In this document: positions 1-15,100 of the stretch, piece by piece
Numbering within the stretch: position 1 is the stretch's first letter
Layout of the letters: every line of letters starts with the position of its first letter
NCBI RefSeq assembly: GCF_050948215.1
Contig: NW_027488774.1
Coordinates: 186,001-250,000, forward strand
Origin: Halictus rubicundus
Lineage: Eukaryota > Arthropoda > Insecta > Hymenoptera > Halictidae
Length of the DNA: 64,000 nt
Direction: 5' to 3'
Made by a program: the position numbers and the translations under genes
The notes under the pieces: model-generated
Told to the model about the DNA's origin: nothing
The model's database searches: none
The model's input: the letters and a program-made list of their open reading frames with translations, nothing else

Positions 1-1335
1 ATAGAGGATAGGATAGGGGATTGTATAGGATAGAGGACAGGAGACGATAGAGGATAGGATAGAGGATAGGTTAGGGGATTGGATAGGATAGAGGATAGGA
101 TAGGATAGAGGATAGGATAGAGGATAGGATAGGATAGAGGATAGGATAGGATAGAGGATAGGATAGGATAGAGGATAGGATAGGATAGAGGATAGGATAT
201 TATAGAGGATAGGATAGGATAGAGGATAGGTTAGGATAGAGGATGGGATAGGATAGCGGATAGGATAGGATATAGGATTGGATAGGATAGAGGATAGGAT
301 ACGATAGAGGATAGGATAGGATAGAGGATAGAATAGGGGATTGGATAGGATAGAGGATAGGATAGGATAGAGCATAGGATAGGATTGAGGATAGGATAGG
401 ATAGAGGAAAGGATAGGATAGAGGATCGGATAGGTGATTGGATAGGATAGAGGATAGGATAGGATAGAGGATAGTATAGGATAGAGGATAGGATAGGATA
501 GAGGATATTATAGGATAGAGGATAGGATAGGATAGGATAGAGTATAGGATAGGATAGAGGATACGATATTATAGAGGATAGGATAGGATAGAGGATAGGA
601 TCGGATAGAGGATAGGATAGGGGATTGGATAGGATAGAGGAAAGGATAGGATAGAGGATAGGATAGGATAGAGGATAGGATATAGGATTGGATAGGTTAG
701 AGGATAGGATACGATAGTGGATAGGATAGATGATAGGATAGGATAGAGGATAGGGTAGGATAGAGGATAGGATAGGGGATTTGATAGGATAGAGGATAGG
801 ATAGGATTGAGGATAGGAAAGGATAGAGGATATTATAGGATAGAGGATAGGATAGGATAGGATAGAGTATAGGATTGGATAGAGGATACGATATTATAGA
901 GGATAGGATAGGATAGAGGAAACGATAGGGTATTGGATAGGATAGAGCATAGGATAAAGAATAGGATAGGATAGAGGATAGGATAGGGGATTGGATAGCA
1001 TACGGGATTGGATAGGATAGAGGATAGGATACGATAGAGGATAGGATAGGATAGAGGATAGGATAGGGGATTGGATAGGAAAGAGTATAGGATAGGATAG
1101 GATAGAGGATACGATATTATAGAGGATAGGATAGGATAGAGGATAGGATCGGATAGAGGATAGGATAGGGGATTGGATAGGATAGAGGAAAGGATAGGAT
1201 AGAGGATAGGATAGGATAGCGGATAGGATAGGGGATTGGATAGGATACAGGATAGGATAGGATAGAGGATAGGATAGGAATGAGGATAGGAAAAGATAGA
1301 GGATCGGATAGGATGGCATAGAATATAGAATAGGA

Positions 1336-1860
1336 TAGAATATAGAATAGGATAGAGGATAGGATAGGATAGAGGATAGGATAGGATAGAGGATAGGATA
1401 GGATAGAGGATAGGATAGGATAGAGGATAGGATAGGATAGAGGATAGGATAGGATAGAGGATAGGATAGGATAGAGGATAGGATAGGATAGAGGATAGGA
1501 TAGGATAGAGGATAGGATAGGATAGAGGATAGGATAGGATAGAGGATAGGATAGGATAGAGGATAGGATATGATAGAGGATAGGATAGGATATAGGATAG
1601 GATAGGATAGAGGATAGGATAGGATAGAGGATAGGATAGGATAGAGGATAGGATAGGATAGAGGATAGGATAGGATAGAGGATAGGATAGGATAGAGGAT
1701 AGGATAGGATAGAGGATAGGATAGGTTAGAGGATAGGATAGGATAGAGGATAGGATAGGATAGAGGATAGGATAGGTTAGAGGATAGGATAGGATAGAGG
1801 ATAGGATAGGATAGAGGATAGGATAGGATAGAGGATAGGATAGGATAGAGGATAGGATAG
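1336..1860. repeat. Near-homogeneous 17-bp tract
   Basis: About thirty consecutive units match the 17-bp consensus almost perfectly. The few differences are single-base changes such as TATGATAG near 1570 and GGTTAG near 1735. A related tract lies at about 6899-7330 within the second copy of the surrounding block, so the tract appears to have been duplicated along with its neighbours. Confidence 0.85.
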
Positions 1861-2514
1861 GATAGAGGATAGTATAGGATAGAGGATAGGATAGGATACA
1901 GGATAGGATAGGATAGAGGATAGGATAGGATAGAGGATAGGATAGGATTGAGGATAGGATAGGATAGAGGATAGGATAGGATAGGATAGAGTATAGGATA
2001 GGATAGAGGATACGATATTATAGAGGATAGGATAGGATAGAGGAAACGATAGGGTATTGGATAGGATAGAGCATAGGATAAAGAATAGGATAGGATAGAG
2101 GATAGGATAGGGGATTGGATAGCATACGGGATTGGAGAGGATAGAGGATAGGATACGATAGAGGATGGGATAGGATGGAGGAGAGGATAGGGGATTGGAT
2201 AGGATAGAGTATAGGATAGGATAGGATAGAGGATACGATATTATAGAGGATAGGATAGGATAGAGGATAGGATCGGATAGAGGATAGGATAGGGGATTGG
2301 ATAGGATAGAGGAAAGGATAGGATAGAGGATAGAGGATAGGATAGGATAGAGGATAGGATAGGATAGAGGATATGATAGGATAGAGGATCGGATAGGGGA
2401 TTGGATAGGATAGAGGATAGGATAGGATAGAGGATAGGGTAGGATAGAGGATAGGATAGGATAGAGGATATGATAGGATAGAGGATCGGATAAGGGATTG
2501 GATAGGATAGAGGA

Positions 2515-5500
2515 TAGGATTGGATAGAGGATAGGATAGGATTGAGGATAGTATAGGATAGAGGAATTGATAGGATAGAGGATCGGATAGGTGATTGGAT
2601 AGGATAGAGGATAGGATAGGATAGAGGATAGGATAGGATAGAGGATAGGATAGAGGTTAGGATAGGATAGAGGATAGGATAGGATAGAGGATAGGATATT
2701 ATAGAGGATAGGATAGGATAGAGGATAGGATAGGATAGAGGATGGGATAGGATAGAGGATAGGATAGATAGAGGATAGGATAGGATAGAGGATAGGATAT
2801 AATAGAGGATATGACAGGATAGAGGATCGGATAGGATAGAGGATAGGATAAGATAGAGGATAGGCTACGATAGAGGATAGGATATTATAGAGGATAGGAT
2901 AGGATAGAGGATAGGATAGGATAGAGGATAGGATAGTGGATTGTATAGGATAGAGGACAGGAGACGATTGAGGATAGGATAGAGGATAGGTTAGGGGATT
3001 GGATAGGATAGAGGATAGGATAGGATAGAGGATAGGATAGAGGATAGGATAGGATAGAGGATAGGATAGGATAGAGGATAGGATATTATAGAGGATAGGA
3101 TAGGATAGAGGATATGATAGGATAGAGGATCGGATAGGGGATTGGATAGGATAGAGGATAGGATAGGATAGAGGATAGGATAGGGTTGAGGATAGTATAG
3201 GATAGAGGAAAGGATAGGATAGAGGTTCGGATAGGTGATTGGATAGGATAGAGGATAGGATAGGATAGAGGATAGGATAGGATTGTGGATAGTATAGGAT
3301 AGAGGATAGGATACGATAGAGTATAAGATAGGATAGAGGATAGGATAGGATAGAGGATAGGATAGGATAGAGGATAGGATAGGATAGAGGATAGGATAGT
3401 ATAGAGGATAGGATAGGATAGATGATAGGATAGGATAGATGATAGGATAGGAAAGAGGATAGGATAGGATAGAGGATAGGATGGGATAGAGGATAGGATA
3501 GGATAGAGGATAGGATAGGGGATTGTATAGGATAGAGGACAGGAGACGATAGAGGATAGGATAGAGGATAGGTTAGGGGATTGGATAGGATAGAGGATAG
3601 GATAGGATAGAGGATAGGATAGAGGATAGGATAGGATAGAGGATAGGATAGGATAGAGGATAGGATAGGATAGAGGATAGGATATTATAGAGGATAGGAT
3701 AGGATAGAGGATAGGTTAGGATAGAGGATGGGATAGGATAGCGGATAGGATAGGATATAGGATTGGATAGGATAGAGGATAGGATACGATAGAGGATAGG
3801 ATAGGATAGAGGATAGAATAGGGGATTGGATAGGATAGAGGATAGGATAGGATAGAGCATAGGATAGGATTGAGGATAGGATAGGATAGAGGAAAGGATA
3901 GGATAGAGGATCGGATAGGTGATTGGATAGGATAGAGGATAGGATAGGATAGAGGATAGTATAGGATAGAGGATAGGATAGGATAGAGGATATTATAGGA
4001 TAGAGGATAGGATAGGATAGGATAGAGTATAGGATAGGATAGAGGATACGATATTATAGAGGATAGGATAGGATAGAGGATAGGATCGGATAGAGGATAG
4101 GATAGGGGATTGGATAGGATAGAGGAAAGGATAGGATAGAGGATAGGATAGGATAGAGGATAGGATATAGGATTGGATAGGTTAGAGGATAGGATACGAT
4201 AGTGGATAGGATAGATGATAGGATAGGATAGAGGATAGGGTAGGATAGAGGATAGGATAGGGGATTTGATAGGATAGAGGATAGGATAGGATTGAGGATA
4301 GGAAAGGATAGAGGATATTATAGGATAGAGGATAGGATAGGATAGGATAGAGTATAGGATTGGATAGAGGATACGATATTATAGAGGATAGGATAGGATA
4401 GAGGAAACGATAGGGTATTGGATAGGATAGAGCATAGGATAAAGAATAGGATAGGATAGAGGATAGGATAGGGGATTGGATAGCATACGGGATTGGATAG
4501 GATAGAGGATAGGATACTATAGAGGATAGGATAGGATAGAGGATAGGATAGGGGATTGGATAGGAAAGAGTATAGGATAGGATAGGATAGAGGATACGAT
4601 ATTATAGAGGATAGGATTGGATAGAGGATAGGATAGGATTGAGGATAGTATAGGATAGAGGAATTGATAGGATAGAGGATCGGATAGGTGATTGGATAGG
4701 ATAGAGGATAGGATAGGATAGAGGATAGGATAGAGGTTAGGATAGGATAGAGGATAGGATAGGATAGAGGATAGGATATTATAGAGGATAGGATAGGATA
4801 GAGGATAGGATAGGATAGAGGATGGGATAGGATAGAGGATAGGATAGATAGAGGATAGGATAGGATAGAGGATAGGATAGGATAGAGGATATGACAGGAT
4901 AGAGGATCGGATAGGATAGAGGATAGGATAAGATAGAGGATAGGCTACGATAGAGGATAGGATATTATAGAGGATAGGATAGGATAGAGGATAGGATAGG
5001 ATAGAGGATAGGATAGTGGATTGTATAGGATAGAGGACAGGAGACGATTGAGGATAGGATAGAGGATAGGTTAGGGGATTGGATAGGATAGAGGATAGGA
5101 TAGGATAGAGGATAGGATAGAGGATAGGATAGGATAGAGGATAGGATAGGATAGAGGATAGGATATTATAGAGGATAGGATAGGATAGAGGATATGATAG
5201 GATAGAGGATCGGATAGGGGATTGGATAGGATAGAGGATAGGATAGGATAGAGGATAGGATAGGGTTGAGGATAGTATAGGATAGAGGAAAGGATAGGAT
5301 AGAGGTTCGGATAGGTGATTGGATAGGATAGAGGATAGGATAGGATAGAGGATAGGATAGGATTGTGGATAGTATAGGATAGAGGATAGGATACGATAGA
5401 GTATAAGATAGGATAGAGGATAGGATAGGATAGAGGATAGGATAGGATAGAGGATAGGATAGGATAGAGGATAGGATAGTATAGAGGATAGGATAGGATA

Positions 5501-6690
5501 GATGATAGGATAGGATAGATGATAGGATAGGAAAGAGGATAGGATAGGATAGAGGATAGGATGGGATAGAGGATAGGATAGGATAGAGGATAGGATAGGG
5601 GATTGTATAGGATAGAGGACAGGAGACGATAGAGGATAGGATAGAGGATAGGTTAGGGGATTGGATAGGATAGAGGATAGGATAGGATAGAGGATAGGAT
5701 AGAGGATAGGATAGGATAGAGGATAGGATAGGATAGAGGATAGGATAGGATAGAGGATAGGATATTATAGAGGATAGGATAGGATAGAGGATAGGTTAGG
5801 ATAGAGGATGGGATAGGATAGCGGATAGGATAGGATATAGGATTGGATAGGATAGAGGATAGGATACGATAGAGGATAGGATAGGATAGAGGATAGAATA
5901 GGGGATTGGATAGGATAGAGGATAGGATAGGATAGAGCATAGGATAGGATTGAGGATAGGATAGGATAGAGGAAAGGATAGGATAGAGGATCGGATAGGT
6001 GATTGGATAGGATAGAGGATAGGATAGGATAGAGGATAGTATAGGATAGAGGATAGGATAGGATAGAGGATATTATAGGATAGAGGATAGGATAGGATAG
6101 GATAGAGTATAGGATAGGATAGAGGATACGATATTATAGAGGATAGGATAGGATAGAGGATAGGATCGGATAGAGGATAGGATAGGGGATTGGATAGGAT
6201 AGAGGAAAGGATAGGATAGAGGATAGGATAGGATAGAGGATAGGATATAGGATTGGATAGGTTAGAGGATAGGATACGATAGTGGATAGGATAGATGATA
6301 GGATAGGATAGAGGATAGGGTAGGATAGAGGATAGGATAGGGGATTTGATAGGATAGAGGATAGGATAGGATTGAGGATAGGAAAGGATAGAGGATATTA
6401 TAGGATAGAGGATAGGATAGGATAGGATAGAGTATAGGATTGGATAGAGGATACGATATTATAGAGGATAGGATAGGATAGAGGAAACGATAGGGTATTG
6501 GATAGGATAGAGCATAGGATAAAGAATAGGATAGGATAGAGGATAGGATAGGGGATTGGATAGCATACGGGATTGGATAGGATAGAGGATAGGATACGAT
6601 AGAGGATAGGATAGGATAGAGGATAGGATAGGGGATTGGATAGGAAAGAGTATAGGATAGGATAGGATAGAGGATACGATATTATAGAGG
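2515..6690. repeat. Tandem duplication, about 2,080 bp per copy
   Basis: Two adjacent copies can be followed, about 2515-4610 and 4611-6690. Anchor variants match at fixed spacing: GGATAGTGGATTG at 2931 and 5011, GAGGTTAGG near 2653 and 4733, and GGGGATTGT at 3518 and 5598, all 2,080 bp apart. The anchor GAGGAATTGA (2561 and 4658) is 2,097 bp apart because one 17-bp unit is missing from the second copy. The join near 4611 changes from one variant string to another within a single unit, as expected for unequal exchange between misaligned arrays. Confidence 0.85.
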
Positions 6691-9600
6691 ATAGGATAGG
6701 ATAGAGGATAGGATCGGATAGAGGATAGGATAGGGGATTGGATAGGATAGAGGAAAGGATAGGATAGAGGATAGGATAGGATAGCGGATAGGATAGGGGA
6801 TTGGATAGGATACAGGATAGGATAGGATAGAGGATAGGATAGGAATGAGGATAGGAAAAGATAGAGGATCGGATAGGATGGCATAGAATATAGAATAGGA
6901 TAGAGGATAGGATAGGATAGAGGATAGGATAGGATAGAGGATAGGATAGGATAGAGGATAGGATAGGATAGAGGATAGGATAGGATAGAGGATAGGATAG
7001 GATAGAGGATAGGATAGGATAGAGGATAGGATAGGATAGAGGATAGGATAGGATAGAGGATAGGATAGGATAGAGGATAGGATATGATAGAGGATAGGAT
7101 AGGATATAGGATAGGATAGGATAGAGGATAGGATAGGATAGAGGATAGGATAGGATAGAGGATAGGATAGGATAGAGGATAGGATAGGATAGAGGATAGG
7201 ATAGGATAGAGGATAGGATAGGATAGAGGATAGGATAGGTTAGAGGATAGGATAGGATAGAGGATAGGATAGGATAGAGGATAGGATAGGATAGAGGATA
7301 GGATAGGATAGAGGATAGGATAGGATAGAGGATAGTATAGGATAGAGGATAGGATAGGATACAGGATAGGATAGGATAGAGGATAGGATAGGATAGAGGA
7401 TAGGATAGGATTGAGGATAGGATAGGATAGAGGATAGGATAGGATAGGATAGAGTATAGGATAGGATAGAGGATACGATATTATAGAGGATAGGATAGGA
7501 TAGAGGAAACGATAGGGTATTGGATAGGATAGAGCATAGGATAAAGAATAGGATAGGATAGAGGATAGGATAGGGGATTGGATAGCATACGGGATTGGAG
7601 AGGATAGAGGATAGGATACGATAGAGGATGGGATAGGATGGAGGAGAGGATAGGGGATTGGATAGGATAGAGTATAGGATAGGATAGGATAGAGGATACG
7701 ATATTATAGAGGATAGGATAGGATAGAGGATAGGATAGGGGATTGGATAGGATAGAGGAAAGGATAGGATAGAGGATAGAGGATAGGATAGGATAGAGGA
7801 TAGGATAGGATAGAGGATATGATAGGATAGAGGATCGGATAGGGGATTGGATAGGATAGAGGATAGGATAGGATAGAGGATAGGGTAGGATAGAGGATAG
7901 GATAGGATAGAGGATATGATAGGATAGAGGATCGGATAAGGGATTGGATAGGATAGAGGATAGGATTGGATAGAGGATAGGATAGGATTGAGGATAGTAT
8001 AGGATAGAGGAATTGATAGGATAGAGGATCGGATAGGTGATTGGATAGGATAGAGGATAGGATAGGATAGAGGATAGGATAGGATAGAGGATAGGATAGA
8101 GGTTAGGATAGGATAGAGGATAGGATAGGATAGAGGATAGGATATTATAGAGGATAGGATAGGATAGAGGATAGGATAGGATAGAGGATGGGATAGGATA
8201 GAGGATAGGATAGATAGAGGATAGGATAGGATAGAGGACAGGATAGGATAGAGGATATGACAGGATAGAGGATCGGATAGGATAGAGGATAGGATAAGAT
8301 AGAGGATAGGCTACGATAGAGGATAGGATATTATAGAGGATAGGATAGGATAGAGGATAGGATAGGATAGAGGATAGGATAGTGGATTGTATAGGATAGA
8401 GGACAGGAGACGATAGAGGATAGGATAGAGGATAGGTTAGGGGATTGGATAGGATAGAGGATAGGATAGGATAGAGGATAGGATAGAGGATAGGATAGGA
8501 TAGAGGATAGGATAGGATAGAGGATAGGATATTATAGAGGATAGGATAGGATAGAGGATATGATAGGATAGAGGATCGGATAGGGGATTGGATAGGATAG
8601 AGGATAGGATAGGATAGAGGATAGGATAGGGTTGAGGATAGTATAGGATAGAGGAAAGGATAGGATAGAGGATCGGATAGGTGATTGGATAGGATAGAGG
8701 ATAGGATAGGATAGAGGATAGGATAGGATTGTGGATAGTATAGGATAGAGGATAGGATACGATAGAGTATAAGATAGGATAGAGGATAGGATAGGATAGA
8801 GGATAGGATAGGATAGAGGATAGGATAGGATAGAGGATAGGATAGGATAGAGGATAGGATAGGATAGAGGATAGTATAGGATAGAGGATAGGATAGCATA
8901 GAGGATAGGATAGGATAGAGGATAGGATAGGATAGAGGATAGGATAGGATAGAGGATAGAGGATAGGATAGGATAGAGGATAGGATAGGGGATTGGATAG
9001 GATAGAGGATAGGATAGTATAGAGGATAGGATAGGATTGAGGATAGGATAGGATAGAGGATAGGATAGGATAGAGGATAGGATAGTATAGAGGATAGGAT
9101 AGGATGGAGGATATGATAGGATAGAGGATAGTATAGGATAGAGGATAGGATAGGATAGAATATAGAATAGGATAGAGGATAGGATACTATAGAGGATAGG
9201 ATAAGATAGAGGATAGGATAGGATGGAGGATAGGATAGGATAGAGAATACGATACGATAGAGTATAGGACATAGGATTGGATAGGATAGAGGATAGGATA
9301 CGATAGAGGATAGAATAGAATTGAGAATAGGATAGGATAGAGGATACGATATTATAGTGGCGAGGATCGAATAGAGGATAGGATAGCGGATAGGATAGGA
9401 TAGAGTATAGAATAGGATAGAGGATAGGATAGGATAGAGGATAGAATAGGATTGAAGATAGGATAGGATAGAGGAAAGGATAGGATAGAGGATCGGATAG
9501 GTGATTGGATAGGATAGAGGATAAGATAGGATAGAGGATAGGATAGGATAGAGGATAGGATAGGATAGAGGATAGGATAGGATAGATGATAGGATAGGAA

Positions 9601-11309
9601 AGAGGATAGGATAGGATAGAGGATAGGATAGGATAGAGGATAGGATAGGGGATTGTATAGGATAGAGGACAGGAGACGATAGAGGATAGGATAGAGGATA
9701 GGTTAGGGGATTGGATAGGATAGAGGACAGGATAGGATAGAGGATAGGATAGAGGATAGGATAGGATAGAGGATAGGATAGGATAGAGGATAGGATAGGA
9801 TAGAGGATAGGATAGGATAGAGGATAGGATAGGATAGAGGATAGGATAGGATAGAGGATAGGATAGGATAGAGGATAGGATAGGATAGAGGATAGGATAG
9901 GATAGAGGATAGGATATTATAGAGGATAGGATAGGATAGAGGATAGGATAGGATAGAGGATGGGATAGGATAGCTGATAGGATAGGATATAGGATTGGAT
10001 AGGATAGAGGATAGGATACGATAGAGGATAGGATAGGATAGAGGATAGAATAGGGGATTGGATAGGATAGAGGATAGGATAGGATAGAGCATAGGATAGG
10101 ATTGAGGATAGGATAGGATAGAGGAAAGGATAGGATAGAGGATCGGATAGGTGATTGGATAGGATAGAGGATAGGATAGGATAGAGGATAGTATAGGATA
10201 GAGGATAGGATAGGATAGAGGATATTATAGGATAGAGGATAGGATAGGATAGGATAGAGTATAGGATAGGATAGAGGATACGATATTATAGAGGATAGGA
10301 TAGGATAGAGGAAACGACAGGGTATTGGATAAGATAGTGCATAGGATAAAGAATAGGATAGGATAGAGGATAGGATAGGGGATTGGATAGGATAGAGGAT
10401 AGGATACGATAGAGGGTAGGATAGGATGGAGGATAGGATAGGGGATTGGATAGTATAGAGTATAGGATAGGATAGGATAGAGGATACGATATTATAGAGG
10501 ATAGGATAGGATAGAGGATAGGATCGGATAGAGGATAGGATAGGGGATTGGATAGGATAGAGGATAGGATAGGATTGAGGATAGGATAGGATAGAGGATA
10601 TTATAGGATAGAGGATAGGATAGGATAGGATAGAGTATAGGATTGGATAGAGGATACGATATTATAGAGGATAGGATAGGATAGAGGAAACGATAGGGTA
10701 TTGGATAGGATAGAGCATAGGATAAAGAATAGGATAGGATAGAGGATAGGATAGGGGATTGGATAGCATACGGGATTGGATAGGATAGAGGATAGGATAC
10801 GATAGAGGATAGGATAGGATAGAGGATAGGGTAGGGGATTGGATAGGAAAGAGTATAGGATAGGATAGGATAGAGGATACGATATTATAGAGGATAGGAT
10901 AGGATAGAGGATAGGATCGGATAGAGTATAGGATAGGATAGAGGATAGGACAGGATCGAGGATAGGATAGGATAGAGGATAGGATAAGATAGAGGATAGG
11001 ATCGGATAGGTGATTGGATAGGATAGAGGATAGGATAGGATAGAGGATAGTATAGGATAGAGGATAGGATAGGATAGAGGATAGGATAGGATAGAGGATA
11101 CGATATTATAGAGGATAGGATAGGATAGAGGAAATGATAGGGTATTGGATAGGATAGAGCATAGGATAAAGAATAGGATATGATAGAGGATAGGATAGGG
11201 GATTGGATAGCATACGGGATTGGATGGGATAGAGGATAGGATACGATAGAGGATAGGATAGGATGGAGGATAGGATAGGGGATTGGATAGGATAGAGTAT
11301 AGGATAGGA

Positions 11310-14300
11310 TAGGATAGAGGATACGATATTATAGAGGATAGGATAGGTTAGAGGATAGGATCGGATAGAGGATAGGATAGGGGATTGGATAGGATAGAGG
11401 AAAGGATAGGATAGAGGATAGGATAGGATAGCGGATAGGATAGGGGATTGGATAGGATACAGGATAGGATAGGATAGAGGATAGGATAGGAATGAGGATA
11501 GGAAAAGATAGAGTATCGGATAGGATGGCATAGAATATAGAATAGGATACAATATAGAATAGGATAGAGGATAGGATAGGATAGAGGATATGATAGAGGA
11601 TAGGATAGGATAGAGGATAGGATAGGGTAGAGGATAGGATAGGATAGAGGATAGGATAGGAAAGAGGATAGGATAGGATAGAGGATAGGATAGGATAGAG
11701 GATAGGATAGGGGATTGTATAGGATAGAGGACAGGAGACGATGGAGGATAGGATAGAGGATAGGTTAGGGGATTGGATAGGATAGAGGACAGGATAGGAT
11801 AGAGGATAGGATAGAGGATAGGATAGGATAGAGGATAGGATAGGATAGAGGATAGGATAGGATAGAGGATAGGATAGGATAGAGGATAGGATAGGATAGA
11901 GGATAGGATCGGATAGAGGATAGGATAGGGGATTGGATAGGATAGAGGAAAGGATAGGATAGAGGATAGGATAGGATAGAGGATAGGATAGGGGATTGGA
12001 TAGGATAGAGGATAGGATAGGATAGAGGATAGGATAGCATCGAGGATAGGATAGGATAGAGGATAGGATAGGATAGAGGATAGGATAGGATAGAGGATAG
12101 AGGATAGGATAGGATAGAGGATAGGATAGGGGATTGGATAGGATAGAGGATAGGATAGGATAGAGGATAGGATAGGATTGAGGTTAGGATAGGATAGAGG
12201 ATAGGATAGGATAGAGGATATGATAGGATAGAGGATAGTATAGGATAGAGGATAGGATAGGATAGAATATAGAATAGGATAGAGGATAGGATACTATAGA
12301 GGATAGGATAAGATAGAGGATAGGATAGGATGGAGGATAGGATAGGATAGAGAATACGATACGATAGAGTATAGGACATAGGATTGCATAGGATAGAGGA
12401 TAGGATACGATAGAGGATAGAATAGAATTGAGAATAGGATAGGATAGAGGATAGGATAGGATAGAGGATAGGATAGGATAGAGGATAGGATAGGATAGAG
12501 GATAGGATAGGATAGAGGATAGGATAGGATAGAGGATAGGATAGGATAGGATAGAGGATAGGATACGATAGAGGATAGGATAGGATTGAGGATAGTATAG
12601 GATAGAGGAAAGGATAGGATAGAGGATCGGATAGGTGATTGGATAGGATAGAGGATAGGATAGGATAGAGGATAGTATAGGATAGAGGATAGGATAGCAT
12701 AGAGGATAGGATAGGATAGAGGATAGGATAGGATAGAGGATAGGATAGGATAGAGGATAGGATAGGATAGAGGATAGGATAGGATAGAGGATAGGATAGG
12801 ATAGAGGATAGGATAGGATAGAGGATAGGATAGGATAGAGGATAGGATAGGATAGAGGATAGGATAGGATAGAGGATATGATAGGATAGAGGATCGGATA
12901 GGATAGAGGATAGGATAGGATAGAGGATAGAATACGATAGAGGATAGGATATTATAGAGGATAGGATATGATAGAGGATAGGATAGGATAGAGGATAGGA
13001 TAGGATAGAGGATAGGATAGGATAGAGGATAGGATAGGATAGAGGATAGGATAGGATAGAGGATAGGATAGGATAAAGGATAGGATAGGATAGAGGATAG
13101 GATAGGATAGAGGATAGGATCGGATAGGTGATTGGATAGGATAGAGGATAGGATAGGATAGACGATAGTATAGGATAGAGGATAGGATAGGATAGAGGAT
13201 AGGATAGGATAGAGGATACGATATTATAGAGGATAGGATAGGATAGAGGATAGGATCGGATAGAGGATAGGATAGGGGATTGGATAGGATAGAGGAAAGG
13301 ATAGGATAGAGGATAGGATAGGATAGCGGATAGGATAGGGGATTGGATAGGATACAGGATAGGATAGGATAGAGGATAGGATAGGAATGAGGATAGGAAA
13401 AGATAGAGTATCGGATAGGATGGCATAGAATATAGAATAGGATACAATATAGAATAGGATAGAGGATAGGATAGGATAGAGGATATGATAGAGGATAGGA
13501 TAGGATAGAGGATAGGATAGGGTAGAGGATAGGATAGGATAGAGGATAGGATAGGAAAGAGGATAGGATAGGATAGAGGATAGGATAGGATAGAGGATAG
13601 GATAGGGGATTGTATAGGATAGAGGACAGGAGACGATGGAGGATAGGATAGAGGATAGGTTAGGGGATTGGATAGGATAGAGGACAGGATAGGATAGAGG
13701 ATAGGATAGAGGATAGGATAGGATAGAGGATAGGATAGGATAGAGGATAGGATAGGATAGAGGATAGGATAGGATAGAGGATAGGATCGGATAGAGGATA
13801 GGATAGGGGATTGGATAGGATAGAGGAAAGGATAGGATAGAGGATAGGATAGGATAGAGGATAGGATAGGGGATTGGATAGGATAGAGGATAGGATAGGA
13901 TAGAGGATAGGATAGCATCGAGGATAGGATAGGATAGAGGATAGGATAGGATAGAGGATAGGATAGGATAGAGGATAGAGGATAGGATAGGATAGAGGAT
14001 AGGATAGGGGATTGGATAGGATAGAGGATAGGATAGGATAGAGGATAGGATAGGATTGAGGTTAGGATAGGATAGAGGATAGGATAGGATAGAGGATATG
14101 ATAGGATAGAGGATAGTATAGGATAGAGGATAGGATAGGATAGAATATAGAATAGGATAGAGGATAGGATACTATAGAGGATAGGATAAGATAGAGGATA
14201 GGATAGGATGGAGGATAGGATAGGATAGAGAATACGATACGATAGAGTATAGGACATAGGATTGCATAGGATAGAGGATAGGATACGATAGAGGATAGAA

Positions 14301-15100
14301 TAGAATTGAGAATAGGATAGGATAGAGGATAGGATAGGATAGAGGATAGGATAGGATAGAGGATAGGATAGGATAGAGGATAGGATAGGATAGAGGATAG
14401 GATAGGATAGAGGATAGGATAGGATAGGATAGAGGATAGGATACGATAGAGGATAGGATAGGATTGAGGATAGTATAGGATAGAGGAAAGGATAGGATAG
14501 AGGATCGGATAGGTGATTGGATAGGATAGAGGATAGGATAGGATAGAGGATAGTATAGGATAGAGGATAGGATAGCATAGAGGATAGGATAGGATAGAGG
14601 ATAGGATAGGATAGAGGATAGGATAGGATAGAGGATAGGATAGGATAGAGGATAGGATAGGATAGAGGATAGGATAGGATAGAGGATAGGATAGGATAGA
14701 GGATAGGATAGGATAGAGGATAGGATAGGATAGAGGATAGGATAGGATAGAGGATATGATAGGATAGAGGATCGGATAGGATAGAGGATAGGATAGGATA
14801 GAGGATAGAATACGATAGAGGATAGGATATTATAGAGGATAGGATATGATAGAGGATAGGATAGGATAGAGGATAGGATAGGATAGAGGATAGGATAGGA
14901 TAGAGGATAGGATAGGATAGAGGATAGGATAGGATAGAGGATAGGATAGGATAGAGGATAGGATAGGATAAAGGATAGGATAGGATAGAGGATAGGATAG
15001 GATAGAGGATAGGATCGGATAGGTGATTGGATAGGATAGAGGATAGGATAGGATAGACGATAGTATAGGATAGAGGATAGGATAGGATAGAGGATAGGAT
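11310..15100. repeat. Tandem duplication with 1,895-bp spacing
   Basis: Copies at about 11310-13205 and 13206-15100 align at a constant spacing of 1,895 bp. Matched anchors include AATGAGGATA (11491 and 13386), ACAGGAGACG (11731 and 13626), a TATGATAG variant (around 11590 and 13485), GATCGG (around 11359 and 13254) and GACGATAGTA (13161 and 15056). Both ends fall at CGATATTATAG variants, and after the second copy the sequence resumes as found just upstream of the first. This suggests exchange between two CGATATTATAG-containing units. The spacing has not drifted, which points to a recent event. Confidence 0.87.

Larger units (their letters stand above)
1..11100. repeat. Satellite block A: variant-rich higher-order repeats
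   Basis: This block is 17-bp satellite with many recurring variants, including GGGGATTGG, CGATATTATAG, GAGGAAAGG, GATCGGATAGG and GGACAGGAGACG. Their order repeats over kilobases. The segment at 894-1319 recurs at 6459-6884 (spacing 5,565 bp). The block starting near 16 recurs near 3518 and 5598. A copy of the left-domain marker GTGGCGAGGATCGA lies at 9357. Apart from satellite, nothing is visible here. Confidence 0.85.
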
